Shown: piece by piece, positions 45,267-55,356 of the stretch
How positions within the stretch are numbered: position 1 is the first letter of the stretch
Layout of the letters: each line of letters begins with the position of its first letter
The notes under the pieces: generated by a model
Seen by the model: only the letters and a program-made list of their open reading frames with translations
Database searches by the model: none
Told to the model about the DNA's origin: nothing
Source: Gammaproteobacteria bacterium
GTDB taxonomy: Bacteria > Pseudomonadota > Gammaproteobacteria > Legionellales > Legionellaceae
DNA length: 64,000 nucleotides
Direction of reading: 5' to 3'
Assembly (NCBI GenBank): GCA_024742995.1
Contig: JANSXK010000004.1
Coordinates: 93,309-157,308, forward strand
Translations under genes and position numbers: made by a program

Positions 45267-45437
45267 ATGAAAAATGCTATTTTAGTTACAGGTGGGACCG
45301 GATACATTGGCGGACAAATGCTTCACCCTTATGTCGGTGATATATTACCTTTTTGGACACCTACTGTCTCACTTGAAGTAGGAATAGAGCGATTAATTAA
45401 AAATGAATTAACTTGGGAATCTAATAAGTATGCCTAA
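45267..45437 (+). pseudogene. epimerase remnant with internal deletion (N- and C-terminus joined)
   Basis: A 56-codon frame begins MKNAILVTGGTGYIGGQM, the Rossmann start of an NAD-dependent sugar epimerase, and after residue ~18 becomes LHPYVGDILPFWTPTVSLEV, GIERLIKNELTW, an epimerase C-terminal tail. About 250 residues, including the catalytic Ser-Tyr-Lys, are missing, yet the frame stays open to TAA 45435-45437. It overlaps the start of the GtrB-like gene by 8 bases. It cannot be an active epimerase, but may still couple translation of the next gene. Confidence 0.68.
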
Positions 45438-46368
45438 AAAATTAATTTCAATTGTATTACCTGTTTACAATGAAGAAGACAATATTCCCGCATGTTATAC
45501 TGCCCTATGTCGGGTGGCTGAAGACAATGATCAATATGATTTTGAATTTGTGTTTACGGACAATTGTAGTGTTGACAGTTCCTACTCTATATTACAAGCA
45601 CTATCCCAAAAGGATGAACGATTACACTGTTATTCTTTTTCTAGAAATTTTGGTTATCAAAAATCGATTTATACGGGCTTATCAAAGACAAAAGGCGATG
45701 CGGCCATTATTTTTGACTGTGATTTGCAAGATCCTGTTGACCTTTTTCCGGAATTTTTGGACAAATGGGAGGAAGGTTATAAGGTAGTTTATGGTATTAG
45801 AAAGCAACGGAACGAATTACGTATTATTGAATGGCAGCGGAAATTATTTTATCGAATCATTAACTCGTTGAGTGATGATTATATTCCCCCTGATGCGGGT
45901 GACTTTCGTTTAATTGATCGCTGTATTATCGATCTCTTACGCAATGTAAATGATCATAATCCTTATTTGCGTGGCCTCATCAGTAATTTTGGTTTTAAAC
46001 AAATTGGCATACCTTACGTCAGAAATAAAAGAGTAGCGGGTAAAAGCAAGTTTAATTTTTTCGCAATGTTACGATTAGCTATTGATGGTATTGTCAGTCA
46101 ATCTGCTATTCCGTTGAGGTTTGCAACGTATACTGGCATTATCATTTCACTACTAACTGTATTTGGTATCGCGGGTTATTTGATTGGGAAAACGTTGTTT
46201 GGAGCGACTTGGCCTGCTGGATTTACGACCACAACTATTTTAATTTTGCTTTCACTTTTTTTAAACGCCATGTTTCTTGGTATTATTGGCGAATATTTGG
46301 CTCGCATTTATAATCAGGTCCGCGTGCGCCCGCTTTCTATCATTGAAAAATCGACTGCGGAAGAATAG
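45430..46368 (+). CDS. GtrB-like polyprenyl-phosphate glycosyltransferase
   Basis: 312 residues, the same type as the gene at 29180: VLPVYNEEDNIPAC near residue 9, TDNCSVDSSYSIL near 42, FDCDLQDPVDLF near 96 and NPYLRGLISNFGF near 182, then two C-terminal membrane helices (about 230-255 and 268-292). The C-terminal tail (VRVRPLSIIEKST) differs from the other GtrB gene, so they probably load different sugars. It ends convergent with uvrB, with only 25 bases between. Confidence 0.86.
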   Translation: MPKKLISIVLPVYNEEDNIPACYTALCRVAEDNDQYDFEFVFTDNCSVDSSYSILQALSQKDERLHCYSFSRNFGYQKSIYTGLSKTKGDAAIIFDCDLQDPVDLFPEFLDKWEEGYKVVYGIRKQRNELRIIEWQRKLFYRIINSLSDDYIPPDAGDFRLIDRCIIDLLRNVNDHNPYLRGLISNFGFKQIGIPYVRNKRVAGKSKFNFFAMLRLAIDGIVSQSAIPLRFATYTGIIISLLTVFGIAGYLIGKTLFGATWPAGFTTTTILILLSLFLNAMFLGIIGEYLARIYNQVRVRPLSIIEKSTAEE

Positions 46369-46393
46369 CCTATCTTCCCAGGGCGTGTCTCAA

Positions 46394-48454
46394 TTAGATT
46401 TCCGTGGTTCTCGTTTTCATACGTTCATTCAAGGCCACAATTTGATCTCGGATCACTGCTGCTTCTTCAAACTCCATATTTTTCGCGTGTTGAAACATTT
46501 GTTTTTCTAATTTGACAATTTCTTTCAATATGGCTTCGGGCGATAAGCCTTCGAATCGTTTATCAAGTGCCAGATTGGCTTTTTGGGTTTTGTTTGATTT
46601 GCGTTGGCCGATGTAAGCACCTTCCATGATATCTTCTACGGATTTTTGGATACCTTTGGGGGTAATGCCGTGTTCGGTGTTAAATGTAATTTGTTTGTCG
46701 CGACGACGCTGGGTTTCAGCCAGGGCACGTTGAATCGATCCGGTTTCACGATCAGCATATAAAATGGCACGGCCATGTAAATTGCGCGCGGCACGACCGA
46801 TGGTTTGAATCAGGGAGCGATCTGAACGCAGAAATCCTTCTTTATCAGCATCTAAAATGGCGACTAAGGCGACTTCTGGCATGTCCAAGCCTTCACGTAA
46901 TAAATTGATGCCTACTAAGACGTCGAAGACACCTAAGCGTAAATCTCGAATGATTTCCATGCGCTCTACGGTATCAATATCTGCGTGTAAATAGCGTACG
47001 GCAATGCCTGCTTCTTGCAGGTACTCAGTGAGATCTTCCGCCATGCGTTTCGTCAATGTGGTGACTAAGACACGTTCTTGGTTGGCGGTGACGCTATGAA
47101 TTTCTGAGAGCAAATCATCGACTTGATTGGTAACAGGACGAATACACACTTCAGGATCGATCAATCCGGTTGGGCGTACAACTTGTTCGGCGATATTATC
47201 GGTGTGTTCCATTTCATACGGGCCAGGGGTCGCGGATACGTAAATGGTTTGTGGGGAGCGCTCTACAAACTCTTCAAAACGCATGGGTCGATTGTCCAAT
47301 GCGGAAGGCAGTCGAAATCCGTAATTGACCAAGGTTTCTTTACGTGCCCGATCGCCCCGATACATGCCGCCAATTTGGGGCACCGTCACGTGAGACTCAT
47401 CGATGATTAAAAGTGCGTTATCGGGTAAATAATCAAATAAAGTCGGAGGTGCTTCACCTGTGCCGCGTCCAGAAAGATAACGGGAGTAATTTTCAATGCC
47501 GGAGCAATAGCCGAGCTCTTGCATCATTTCCAAATCAAAACAAGTTCGTTGATTGAGGCGTTGCGCTTCTAATAATTGACCGTGAGATTCGAGTTCTGCT
47601 AAACGTTCTTGTAATTCTATTTTGACGCTATCCACTGTTTTTAAAATACGCTCACGAGGGGTAACGTAATGGGTTTTGGGAAAGATGGTCGCACGAGGCA
47701 CGCGTTGTAATACTTCGCCACTTAAGGGATCAAAGTAGGCGATATTGACGATTTCATCGTCGAATAATTCAATGCGAACAGCCAATTTTTCAGCATCTGC
47801 AGGAAAGACGTCGATGACATCGCCGTTTACGCGAAATTGTCCTCGTGCTAAAGATTGTGGATTGCGTGTGTATTGCATTTCTGCCAGACGACGTAAAATC
47901 TGACGCTGATCGCAGCGTTCGCCACGAGATACATGCAACAACATTTTTAAATAAGCATCTGGATCACCCAAGCCGTAAATTGCAGATACGGAGGCGACGA
48001 TGATGGCATCTTCTCGTTCGATCAGTGCTTTGGTGGCAGATAAGCGCATTTGCTCGATATGTTCATTGATAGAAGCGTCTTTTTCAATATATGTATCAGA
48101 TGCGGGTACGTAAGCTTCCGGTTGGAAATAATCATAGTAAGATACAAAATATTCGACGGCATTATCAGGAAAAAATGATTTGAATTCCCCATACAATTGC
48201 GCCGCCAATGTTTTATTGGGCGCCATGATCAGGGTGGGTCGTTTTAAGGATTGGATCACTTGTGCGATGCTGAATGTTTTACCAGATCCTGTCACACCCA
48301 ATAAAATTTGTCGTGCCAGACCTTGTTCTAAACCAGAAACAAGTGAGGCGATCGCTGCAGGTTGGTCACCTGCGGGGGTAAATTCAGCATTAATGTTAAA
48401 AACAGATTTCAATAGATCTCTCGCAGGATGTAGGTACTGCAACCACAGGTTCAT
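46394..48454 (-). CDS. uvrB: excinuclease ABC subunit B
   Basis: 686 residues. Walker [11 protein letters not shown] is near residue 54, the beta-hairpin [20 protein letters not shown] near 107, the DESH Walker B near 353, helicase motif [11 protein letters not shown] near 555 and a C-terminal UVR domain (about 645-680). UvrB locates and verifies lesions with UvrA and recruits UvrC. The ATG used here lacks a clear ribosome-binding site; a TTG at 48412 would give a start closer to the canonical UvrB N-terminus, so the true start is uncertain. Confidence 0.94.
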   Translation of the reverse strand: MNLWLQYLHPARDLLKSVFNINAEFTPAGDQPAAIASLVSGLEQGLARQILLGVTGSGKTFSIAQVIQSLKRPTLIMAPNKTLAAQLYGEFKSFFPDNAVEYFVSYYDYFQPEAYVPASDTYIEKDASINEHIEQMRLSATKALIEREDAIIVASVSAIYGLGDPDAYLKMLLHVSRGERCDQRQILRRLAEMQYTRNPQSLARGQFRVNGDVIDVFPADAEKLAVRIELFDDEIVNIAYFDPLSGEVLQRVPRATIFPKTHYVTPRERILKTVDSVKIELQERLAELESHGQLLEAQRLNQRTCFDLEMMQELGYCSGIENYSRYLSGRGTGEAPPTLFDYLPDNALLIIDESHVTVPQIGGMYRGDRARKETLVNYGFRLPSALDNRPMRFEEFVERSPQTIYVSATPGPYEMEHTDNIAEQVVRPTGLIDPEVCIRPVTNQVDDLLSEIHSVTANQERVLVTTLTKRMAEDLTEYLQEAGIAVRYLHADIDTVERMEIIRDLRLGVFDVLVGINLLREGLDMPEVALVAILDADKEGFLRSDRSLIQTIGRAARNLHGRAILYADRETGSIQRALAETQRRRDKQITFNTEHGITPKGIQKSVEDIMEGAYIGQRKSNKTQKANLALDKRFEGLSPEAILKEIVKLEKQMFQHAKNMEFEEAAVIRDQIVALNERMKTRTTEI

Positions 48455-48565
48455 AATAACGGAATCAATTTTATCATGAATGATTTGAATAGCCAGTGCT
48501 TTTCTGTTTTGCTACACTGTCCCTGCATCAAATAGGTCGCATGAGTTACTACTTTTGGAGTTATT

Positions 48566-49744
48566 ATGTCGGTGATATATTCCCAGCGTGTGCAACAGGT
48601 CAAACCTTCTCCTACGTTAGCTGTTGCTGAAAAAGCGGCACAACTTCGTGCGAAAGGTGAGAACATTATTAGTTTAGGCACGGGTGAGCCTGATTTTGAC
48701 ACGCCAGATTATATCAAAGAAGCTGCCGTTGAGGCATTGCGCGCAGGGTTTACCAAATATACAGCCGTAGATGGTATTCCAGAATTGAAACAAGCCATAC
48801 AAGCCAAATTTCAACGCGATAATCAATTAGAGTATGAGCCGTCACAAATTTTAGTGTCGGTGGGGGGGAAGCAAAGTTGCTATAATTTATGCCAGGCTTT
48901 GTTAAACGAGGGTGATTAAGTTTTGATTGCAGCACCCTATTGGGTTTCTTACCCAGATATGGCCTTGTTAGCCGGTGGCAAGCCCGTATTTATTTCTTCT
49001 TCACCGCAAACAGGCTATAAAATCACCCCAGAAAATTTGGAAAAAGCCATTACACCGAAAACCAAATTGATGTTCATTAACAGCCCGTCTAACCCTTCGG
49101 GTGTGGCGTATTCTTTGGATGAATTAAAAGCTTTGGGTGAAGTATTATTACGCCATCCGCAAGTGTTGATTGCATCGGATGATATGTATGAGCATATTTT
49201 ATGGACACAACCGTTTGTGAATATTCTCAATGCGTGTCCGGAATTATACGAACGCAGCATCGTGTTAAATGGTGTATCGAAAGCCTATGCGATGACCGGG
49301 TGGCGCATTGGTTATGCTGCTGGTCCTACGTCCTTAATGAAGGCAATGAAGATCATTCAATCACAGTCGACGTCTAATCCATGTTCTATCGCACAAAAAG
49401 CGGCAGTGGCCGCGTTGAATGGGGGTCTTGATGCGGTTGAACAGATGGTCAAGGTCTTTCATGAACGGCATGATTACGTCGTGCAGCGCTTGACGGAGAT
49501 GCAGGGGGTTGACGTGATTCCTGCTGATGGGACGTTTTATAGCTTTCCGAGCGTGCAATCCATCATCGAGCAGCGTGATTTTGCCAATGATATTGCTTTT
49601 TCTGAAGCCTTGTTGACAGAGAAAGGATTGGCGGTGGTGCCGGGATCTGCTTTTGGTACGGAAGGTTGTATTCGACTGTCATTTGCCGTGAGTATGGAGA
49701 CGCTACGCGATGCGATGGATCGTTTAGAGCAGTTTGTGCGGTAG
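48566..49744 (+). pseudogene. aspC: aspartate aminotransferase broken by one in-frame TAA
   Basis: The frame encodes class I aminotransferase sequence from a good start (GGAG 5 bases before ATG) through SLGTGEPDFDTPDY, YTAVDGIPELK and CQALLNEGD, then meets TAA at 48917-48919 and continues in the same frame as VLIAAPYWVSYPDM, INSPSNPSG, NGVSKAYAMTGWRIGYAAGP (PLP lysine) and a normal C-terminus. The expected residue is Glu (GAA), so one G-to-T change explains it. No other damage is visible in 392 codons, which suggests a very recent nonsense mutation or a sequencing error. Confidence 0.85.
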
Positions 49745-49902
49745 TCTTGGACTCCGAGAGCACCTCACCATTTTTACCTTGGTTCAGCTGATGTTGATGG
49801 TGTTGTTAACCCTATGTTGTCTTAGCTGATTTGTGTTATGCTTGATTCCATACTAAAATTGTACATATATTAAATTATTTTTTAAAACTGTACGAGATTA
49901 CT

Positions 49903-51072
49903 GTGTTTCAACGAGATTTAAAATCAGTACTTATGGCGCAATCTTGCCAATTCCCTGTAATGACGGTTTTGGGGCCACGTCAATCTGGAAAAACGACCTT
50001 AGTTAAAAAACTGTATCAGGAAAAAGCATATTTTAATCTCGAAGAACCTGATACACGGGCACTTATTCTTTCAGATCCCAGACATTTTTTTTCGACAAAT
50101 TCAGCTGGCGTGATTCTCGATGAAATTCAGCGTGCACCGGAACTACTTTCTTATATTCAGACGATTGTTGATCAGAAAAAAGAAGTTGGACAGTTCATTC
50201 TAACGGGGAGTCATCAAATAGCATTAGGGGAGGAAATTGCGCAATCCTTAGCAGGGCGAACGGGTATTTTAGAATTGTTACCGTTGTCGTTGCACGAATT
50301 GCAGCAAAGTGATTTATTGCTAGACTTAGATGATCTGTTGTTGGCAGGTGGATATCCACGTATTTATGATAAAACAATCGAGCCCATTGTTTATTTTCGG
50401 GCATATGAACGGACCTACGTTGAAAGAGACGTTAGGCAGATCATAAATGTTCAAAGCTTAGATCAGTTTCAACGATTTATGCAGCTTGCGGCTGGGCGTG
50501 TTGGTAGTATTTTAAATTTTGAATCTCTGGCTAATGATGTGGGGGTATCCAATCCGACTATTCGTGCTTGGTTAAGTGTGTTGCAAGCCTCTTATTTGGT
50601 TACTTTACTACCACCTTATTTTGAAAACTTTGGTAAGCGTGTCCTCAAGGCACCAAAACTATTTTTTTCTGATGTGGGATTGGTCAGTTATTTATTGGGC
50701 ATAGAAACAAGCTTGCAAATGAATCGCAACCCGATTCGTGGACATTTATTTGAAAATCTAGTGGTACTTGAAGTGATGAAAGCGCGATTAAATCAAGGGC
50801 TAGATGCTAAATTATATTACTATCGAGATAATCATCAAAATGAAATTGATTTGATTATTCAGCAAGGACACGATTTAATTCCTATCGAAATTAAATCGAC
50901 ACATACGTTTACCCCGTCTTTATTAAAAAATTTAAAGTTTTATCAGAAGTTGGTGGGTAAGCGCTGTACCAAAGCGTTCTTGATTTATGCTGGTGAAAGA
51001 GAGCAATGGATTGGAGATATTTTTTTAATGAACTATAAAAACGCAGCTAATATTCTAAGCATGATCAAATAG
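49903..51072 (+). CDS. AAA-family ATPase with DUF4143 domain
   Basis: 389 residues. Walker A GPRQSGKTTL is near residue 23, Walker B VILDEIQRAPELL near 70, and ILTGSHQIAL sensor near 100. A DUF4143-type C-terminal half contains the winged-helix and nuclease-like fold (KLYYYRDNHQNEIDLIIQQG near 305, IPIEIKST near 328), similar to restriction-like nuclease folds. These stand-alone ATPases are widespread and often horizontally moved, with poorly known roles. The start is GTG. It is separate from aspC (158-base gap) and ends 96 bases before tRNA-Asn. Confidence 0.86.
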   Translation: MFQRDLKSVLMAQSCQFPVMTVLGPRQSGKTTLVKKLYQEKAYFNLEEPDTRALILSDPRHFFSTNSAGVILDEIQRAPELLSYIQTIVDQKKEVGQFILTGSHQIALGEEIAQSLAGRTGILELLPLSLHELQQSDLLLDLDDLLLAGGYPRIYDKTIEPIVYFRAYERTYVERDVRQIINVQSLDQFQRFMQLAAGRVGSILNFESLANDVGVSNPTIRAWLSVLQASYLVTLLPPYFENFGKRVLKAPKLFFSDVGLVSYLLGIETSLQMNRNPIRGHLFENLVVLEVMKARLNQGLDAKLYYYRDNHQNEIDLIIQQGHDLIPIEIKSTHTFTPSLLKNLKFYQKLVGKRCTKAFLIYAGEREQWIGDIFLMNYKNAANILSMIK

Positions 51073-51129
51073 TATGCCTAAAAAATGAGTCTATTGCTGT
51101 TGTAAAACAATTTTTTTCGTTCAAGTGAC

Positions 51130-51158
51130 TTGACCAAAACGCAGAATCCATTTACCAT
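51130..51158 (+). promoter_or_regulatory. promoter of tRNA-Asn
   Basis: TTGACC (51130-51135) and TACCAT (51153-51158) with 17-base spacing end ten bases before the tRNA, so the transcript would begin just upstream of the mature 5' end. This is a good sigma-70 match. Confidence 0.6.
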
Positions 51159-51168
51159 TTGCGCTTAT

Positions 51169-51244
51169 TCCCCGGTAGCTCAGTTGGTAGAGCGGATGAC
51201 TGTTAATCATTAGGTCACAAGTTCGAGTCTTGTCCGGGGAGCCA
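51169..51244 (+). tRNA. tRNA-Asn (GTT)
   Basis: 76 bases form a standard cloverleaf. The acceptor stem TCCCCGG pairs with CCGGGGA, followed by discriminator G and encoded CCA. The D-arm has AGCTCAGTTGGTAGAGC, the anticodon loop is CTGTTAA with GTT at 51202-51204, and the T-arm has GTTCGAGTC. It lies at the left edge of the accessory-looking region. No second copy of its 3' end was seen to the right. Confidence 0.97.
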
Positions 51245-51592
51245 TATAAAAAGGGTCTTTCCCATTCAGGGGCCCTCATTTAACAACACAGTCCCCTAAT
51301 ACAGCCCCTATAATTTTCAAAGTTTCTAAATCGCCACATACACACAATCTTCTCACACCATCGAATGTCATAGACTTATATTTTTTAAGGTAATAAAAGT
51401 TGTTGCAACGCCTTGTTTAAGACTACAGAAGTTTTCATCTATTCCGACTACAATAGGGCATGGAGAAGTGCAGTATGTTGATCAAAGGTTTGGGTTTGCA
51501 GTCGTTCAGTTGAGCGTTGATATTCCAAATATGAAACACTTTATTCAAACAAATTCTAATACGAGCTTCATCGTAAATAAGGGAGAATTGAA
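51245..51592 (+). other. intergenic region after tRNA-Asn
   Basis: This 348-base stretch has no supported gene. A promoter-like TTGATA (51517-51522) and TTTATT (51540-51545) with 17-base spacing precede the deformylase-like gene. A short minus-strand frame (near 51379-51470, IVVGIDENFCSLKQGVATTF) looks protein-like but is too short to call. No hairpin terminator is clear after the tRNA. Confidence 0.5.
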
Positions 51593-52057
51593 ATGAGAAA
51601 CTTACTGGAAAAAAATGCTCCTACATTAAGGCTCGTAGCCGAGCTTGTTCCAAGAGAAGAGATGCAATCCGATTGGCTCAGAACATTAGTGCGAGATATG
51701 TTGGATATCATGGAAGAAAAAGGAGCCGTTGGTGTTGCTGCGCCACAAATAGGAGTCAGCAAGCGTGTGATTGTATTTGGCACAGCGTACGCACGGCGTA
51801 GAAAACCAGAAGTTGATATTCCTGATACAGTTTTAATTAATCCGAGTTTTACGGTGTTGTCTGAAATCGAAGAAACGGGTTATGAAGGATGTCTTAATTG
51901 TGGTGATTTGATGGGCCCCGTTCCTAGGGCACAGGAAATTGAATACTCCGGATACAATATGAGTGGTGAGCTTGTTACTAAGCATGCAACAGGATTAGAG
52001 GCACGGATTTTGCAGCATGAGGTCGATCACTTAAATGGGTTTTTAGGTGTGGTTTAG
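51593..52057 (+). CDS. peptide deformylase-like protein, short at the C-terminus
   Basis: 154 residues. The three deformylase motifs are present: GVAAPQIGV near residue 43 (motif 1, usually GVGLAAPQ), EGCLNCGD near 99 (motif 2, usually EGCLS; Cys ligand kept, Ser replaced by Asn) and QHEVDHLNG near 142 (motif 3, HExDH zinc site). The protein ends four residues after NGFLG, shorter than housekeeping Def, which extends a further ~20 residues. AAGGGAG precedes the ATG. No formyltransferase gene (fmt) is adjacent, so this is a secondary Def. It could be active as short Defs exist, but substrate range may differ. Confidence 0.78.
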   Translation: MRNLLEKNAPTLRLVAELVPREEMQSDWLRTLVRDMLDIMEEKGAVGVAAPQIGVSKRVIVFGTAYARRRKPEVDIPDTVLINPSFTVLSEIEETGYEGCLNCGDLMGPVPRAQEIEYSGYNMSGELVTKHATGLEARILQHEVDHLNGFLGVV

Positions 52058-52204
52058 TTGACGATTACGCTGATATTGCTACCAGATTACCACTCATTTT
52101 TGGAAAGGGTAAAATATGATTTTGGGGATGTTTTTTGTGGATGGATTGTGGCTACGCTGATTTGGTTTGGGGCGATTTATTTGTTGATTCATGAGAATAA
52201 TTGA
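52058..52204 (+). CDS. possible small membrane protein
   Basis: A 48-codon frame follows the deformylase stop without a gap, starting at TTG. It encodes a polar N-terminus and a hydrophobic helix (FCGWIVATLIWFGAIYLLIH). The composition is that of a one-helix membrane protein, but there is no Shine-Dalgarno site, so it may instead be a readthrough tail of the deformylase frame beyond its TAG. Confidence 0.3.
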   Translation: MTITLILLPDYHSFLERVKYDFGDVFCGWIVATLIWFGAIYLLIHENN

Positions 52205-52319
52205 AAGTTGTTTTTAGAAAGAGCTTCAATTTATTTCTTGTGACTTATTAAGTTCTTTAGACTTTTGATTATTTTATGAACTATTAGTCATCAGGTTTTT
52301 GGTATTGGCCAAGATGGAG

Positions 52320-53108
52320 TTATCTATATCCTCCCCCTCCCTGGCGTTGCCGTCGAAGTTCTTCTGCTATTGCTGCTGTATTTTTGGCAGTTTCTTCAAG
52401 ATAGTGTTTCTCTGTTTTTGGTGGCCCTATATAATCAGGTATTCTTGTAGGTAGCCTCGTATGTATCGAGGTATCTGGTCCAGGAAGTGGTCGAAAATCA
52501 CTATAAGCTGTTGCAAGGGTTAAAGAAGTGAGACAAAATGGGATTGTCGTGACAGCAATGCCAACAGCAAGTGCTTCTATCGACTCTTCAAAATTGAGTA
52601 TGCTTTTATTGTTTCTTGTGTAAATCCAGTACCCTACCGAGCCAGAAGCCAACATGTTTGCTGCATGAATAGTAGGAAGAAGTATCATGCCGCAAATAAA
52701 ACGGGATTTGTTGGGTGGGCGTTCATCCTTACCAAAAATTAGTTCCATACCACATGATGGGTATCCTCTGGCGGGTGCAGCTTTACGTGCGGGATCTAAT
52801 TTACTAGCATACAACAATATCAATCCATAAAGTGCTAAATTTGTAAGCATTCTCCCAATGATACCAATCCTTGCCATATCATTGATTGCGGTTGTGTAGT
52901 TTTTCTCATGGGTATGGGTTTTTTCAAGAATCGCCTCTCCAATCATAGCGGTCAGACAGCAAGTTACACCACCCACGATAGTGGTAAGTATTGCCAGTGT
53001 ATATGCTATGCATGGTTCGGATTTTGAGTATTTATGTTCAATGAGTATGACATTTGATTTGGGTATGAAAGTACCTGGGACTAATCCTTCTTGCATATTA
53101 TCACTCAT
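52320..53108 (-). CDS. uncharacterised membrane protein with Gly/Gln-rich tail
   Basis: 262 residues from the ATG at 53108 (AGGA seven bases upstream). Four hydrophobic segments are seen near residues 35-57, 80-98, 134-155 and 172-195. The C-terminus has a proline-rich stretch (RPLPGPDTSIHTRLPTRIPD) and ends in a charged, Gly-rich tail (RRQRQGGGGYR). I recognise no family. It is monocistronic, convergent with the deformylase-like gene, and upstream of the IS21 element. Confidence 0.65.
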   Translation of the reverse strand: MSDNMQEGLVPGTFIPKSNVILIEHKYSKSEPCIAYTLAILTTIVGGVTCCLTAMIGEAILEKTHTHEKNYTTAINDMARIGIIGRMLTNLALYGLILLYASKLDPARKAAPARGYPSCGMELIFGKDERPPNKSRFICGMILLPTIHAANMLASGSVGYWIYTRNNKSILNFEESIEALAVGIAVTTIPFCLTSLTLATAYSDFRPLPGPDTSIHTRLPTRIPDYIGPPKTEKHYLEETAKNTAAIAEELRRQRQGGGGYR

Positions 53109-53347
53109 AAAACATCCTGTCATATGTGATTTCAGCAAAATTATATTTTATATGGGTATTTGATGTCTAGTGTCCAGCTATATCTTGGCAGGATTAACGC
53201 ATCTAAATTTATATAATATTTTTAACTTAGTGCGCATTTTAAACTCAGCTGTCACTGCCGATTGTAAACTGATCCCCATTGCCGACTGAAAATTGATCCC
53301 CCTATGTATATATTTACCTTCAGAGTTATCAGATTCTGGAAGGAAGC

Positions 53348-55185
<1,838 letters not shown>

Positions 55186-55356
55186 TTTTTTTGTCGGGGG
55201 GATCAATTTTCATTCGGCAATGGGATCAGTTTTCAATTGGCGTTGACAGCAGCAGTGATCAACTGCATGGAATTCGCTGATCAGGATCATGCAATTCTAT
55301 GTTCAACCTCATGCAAATGCGCAGACAAGGAGTAAATTGCCTCCACTTGAATGGCC

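Noticed and set aside
51099..51117. TTGT/ACAA hairpin with T7 before the tRNA
   Set aside because: A four-pair AT stem is too weak to call a terminator.
51379..51470. Minus-strand short frame with IVVGIDENFCSLKQGV
   Set aside because: Only about 35 codons between stops, no start and no matching family; kept only as a note.
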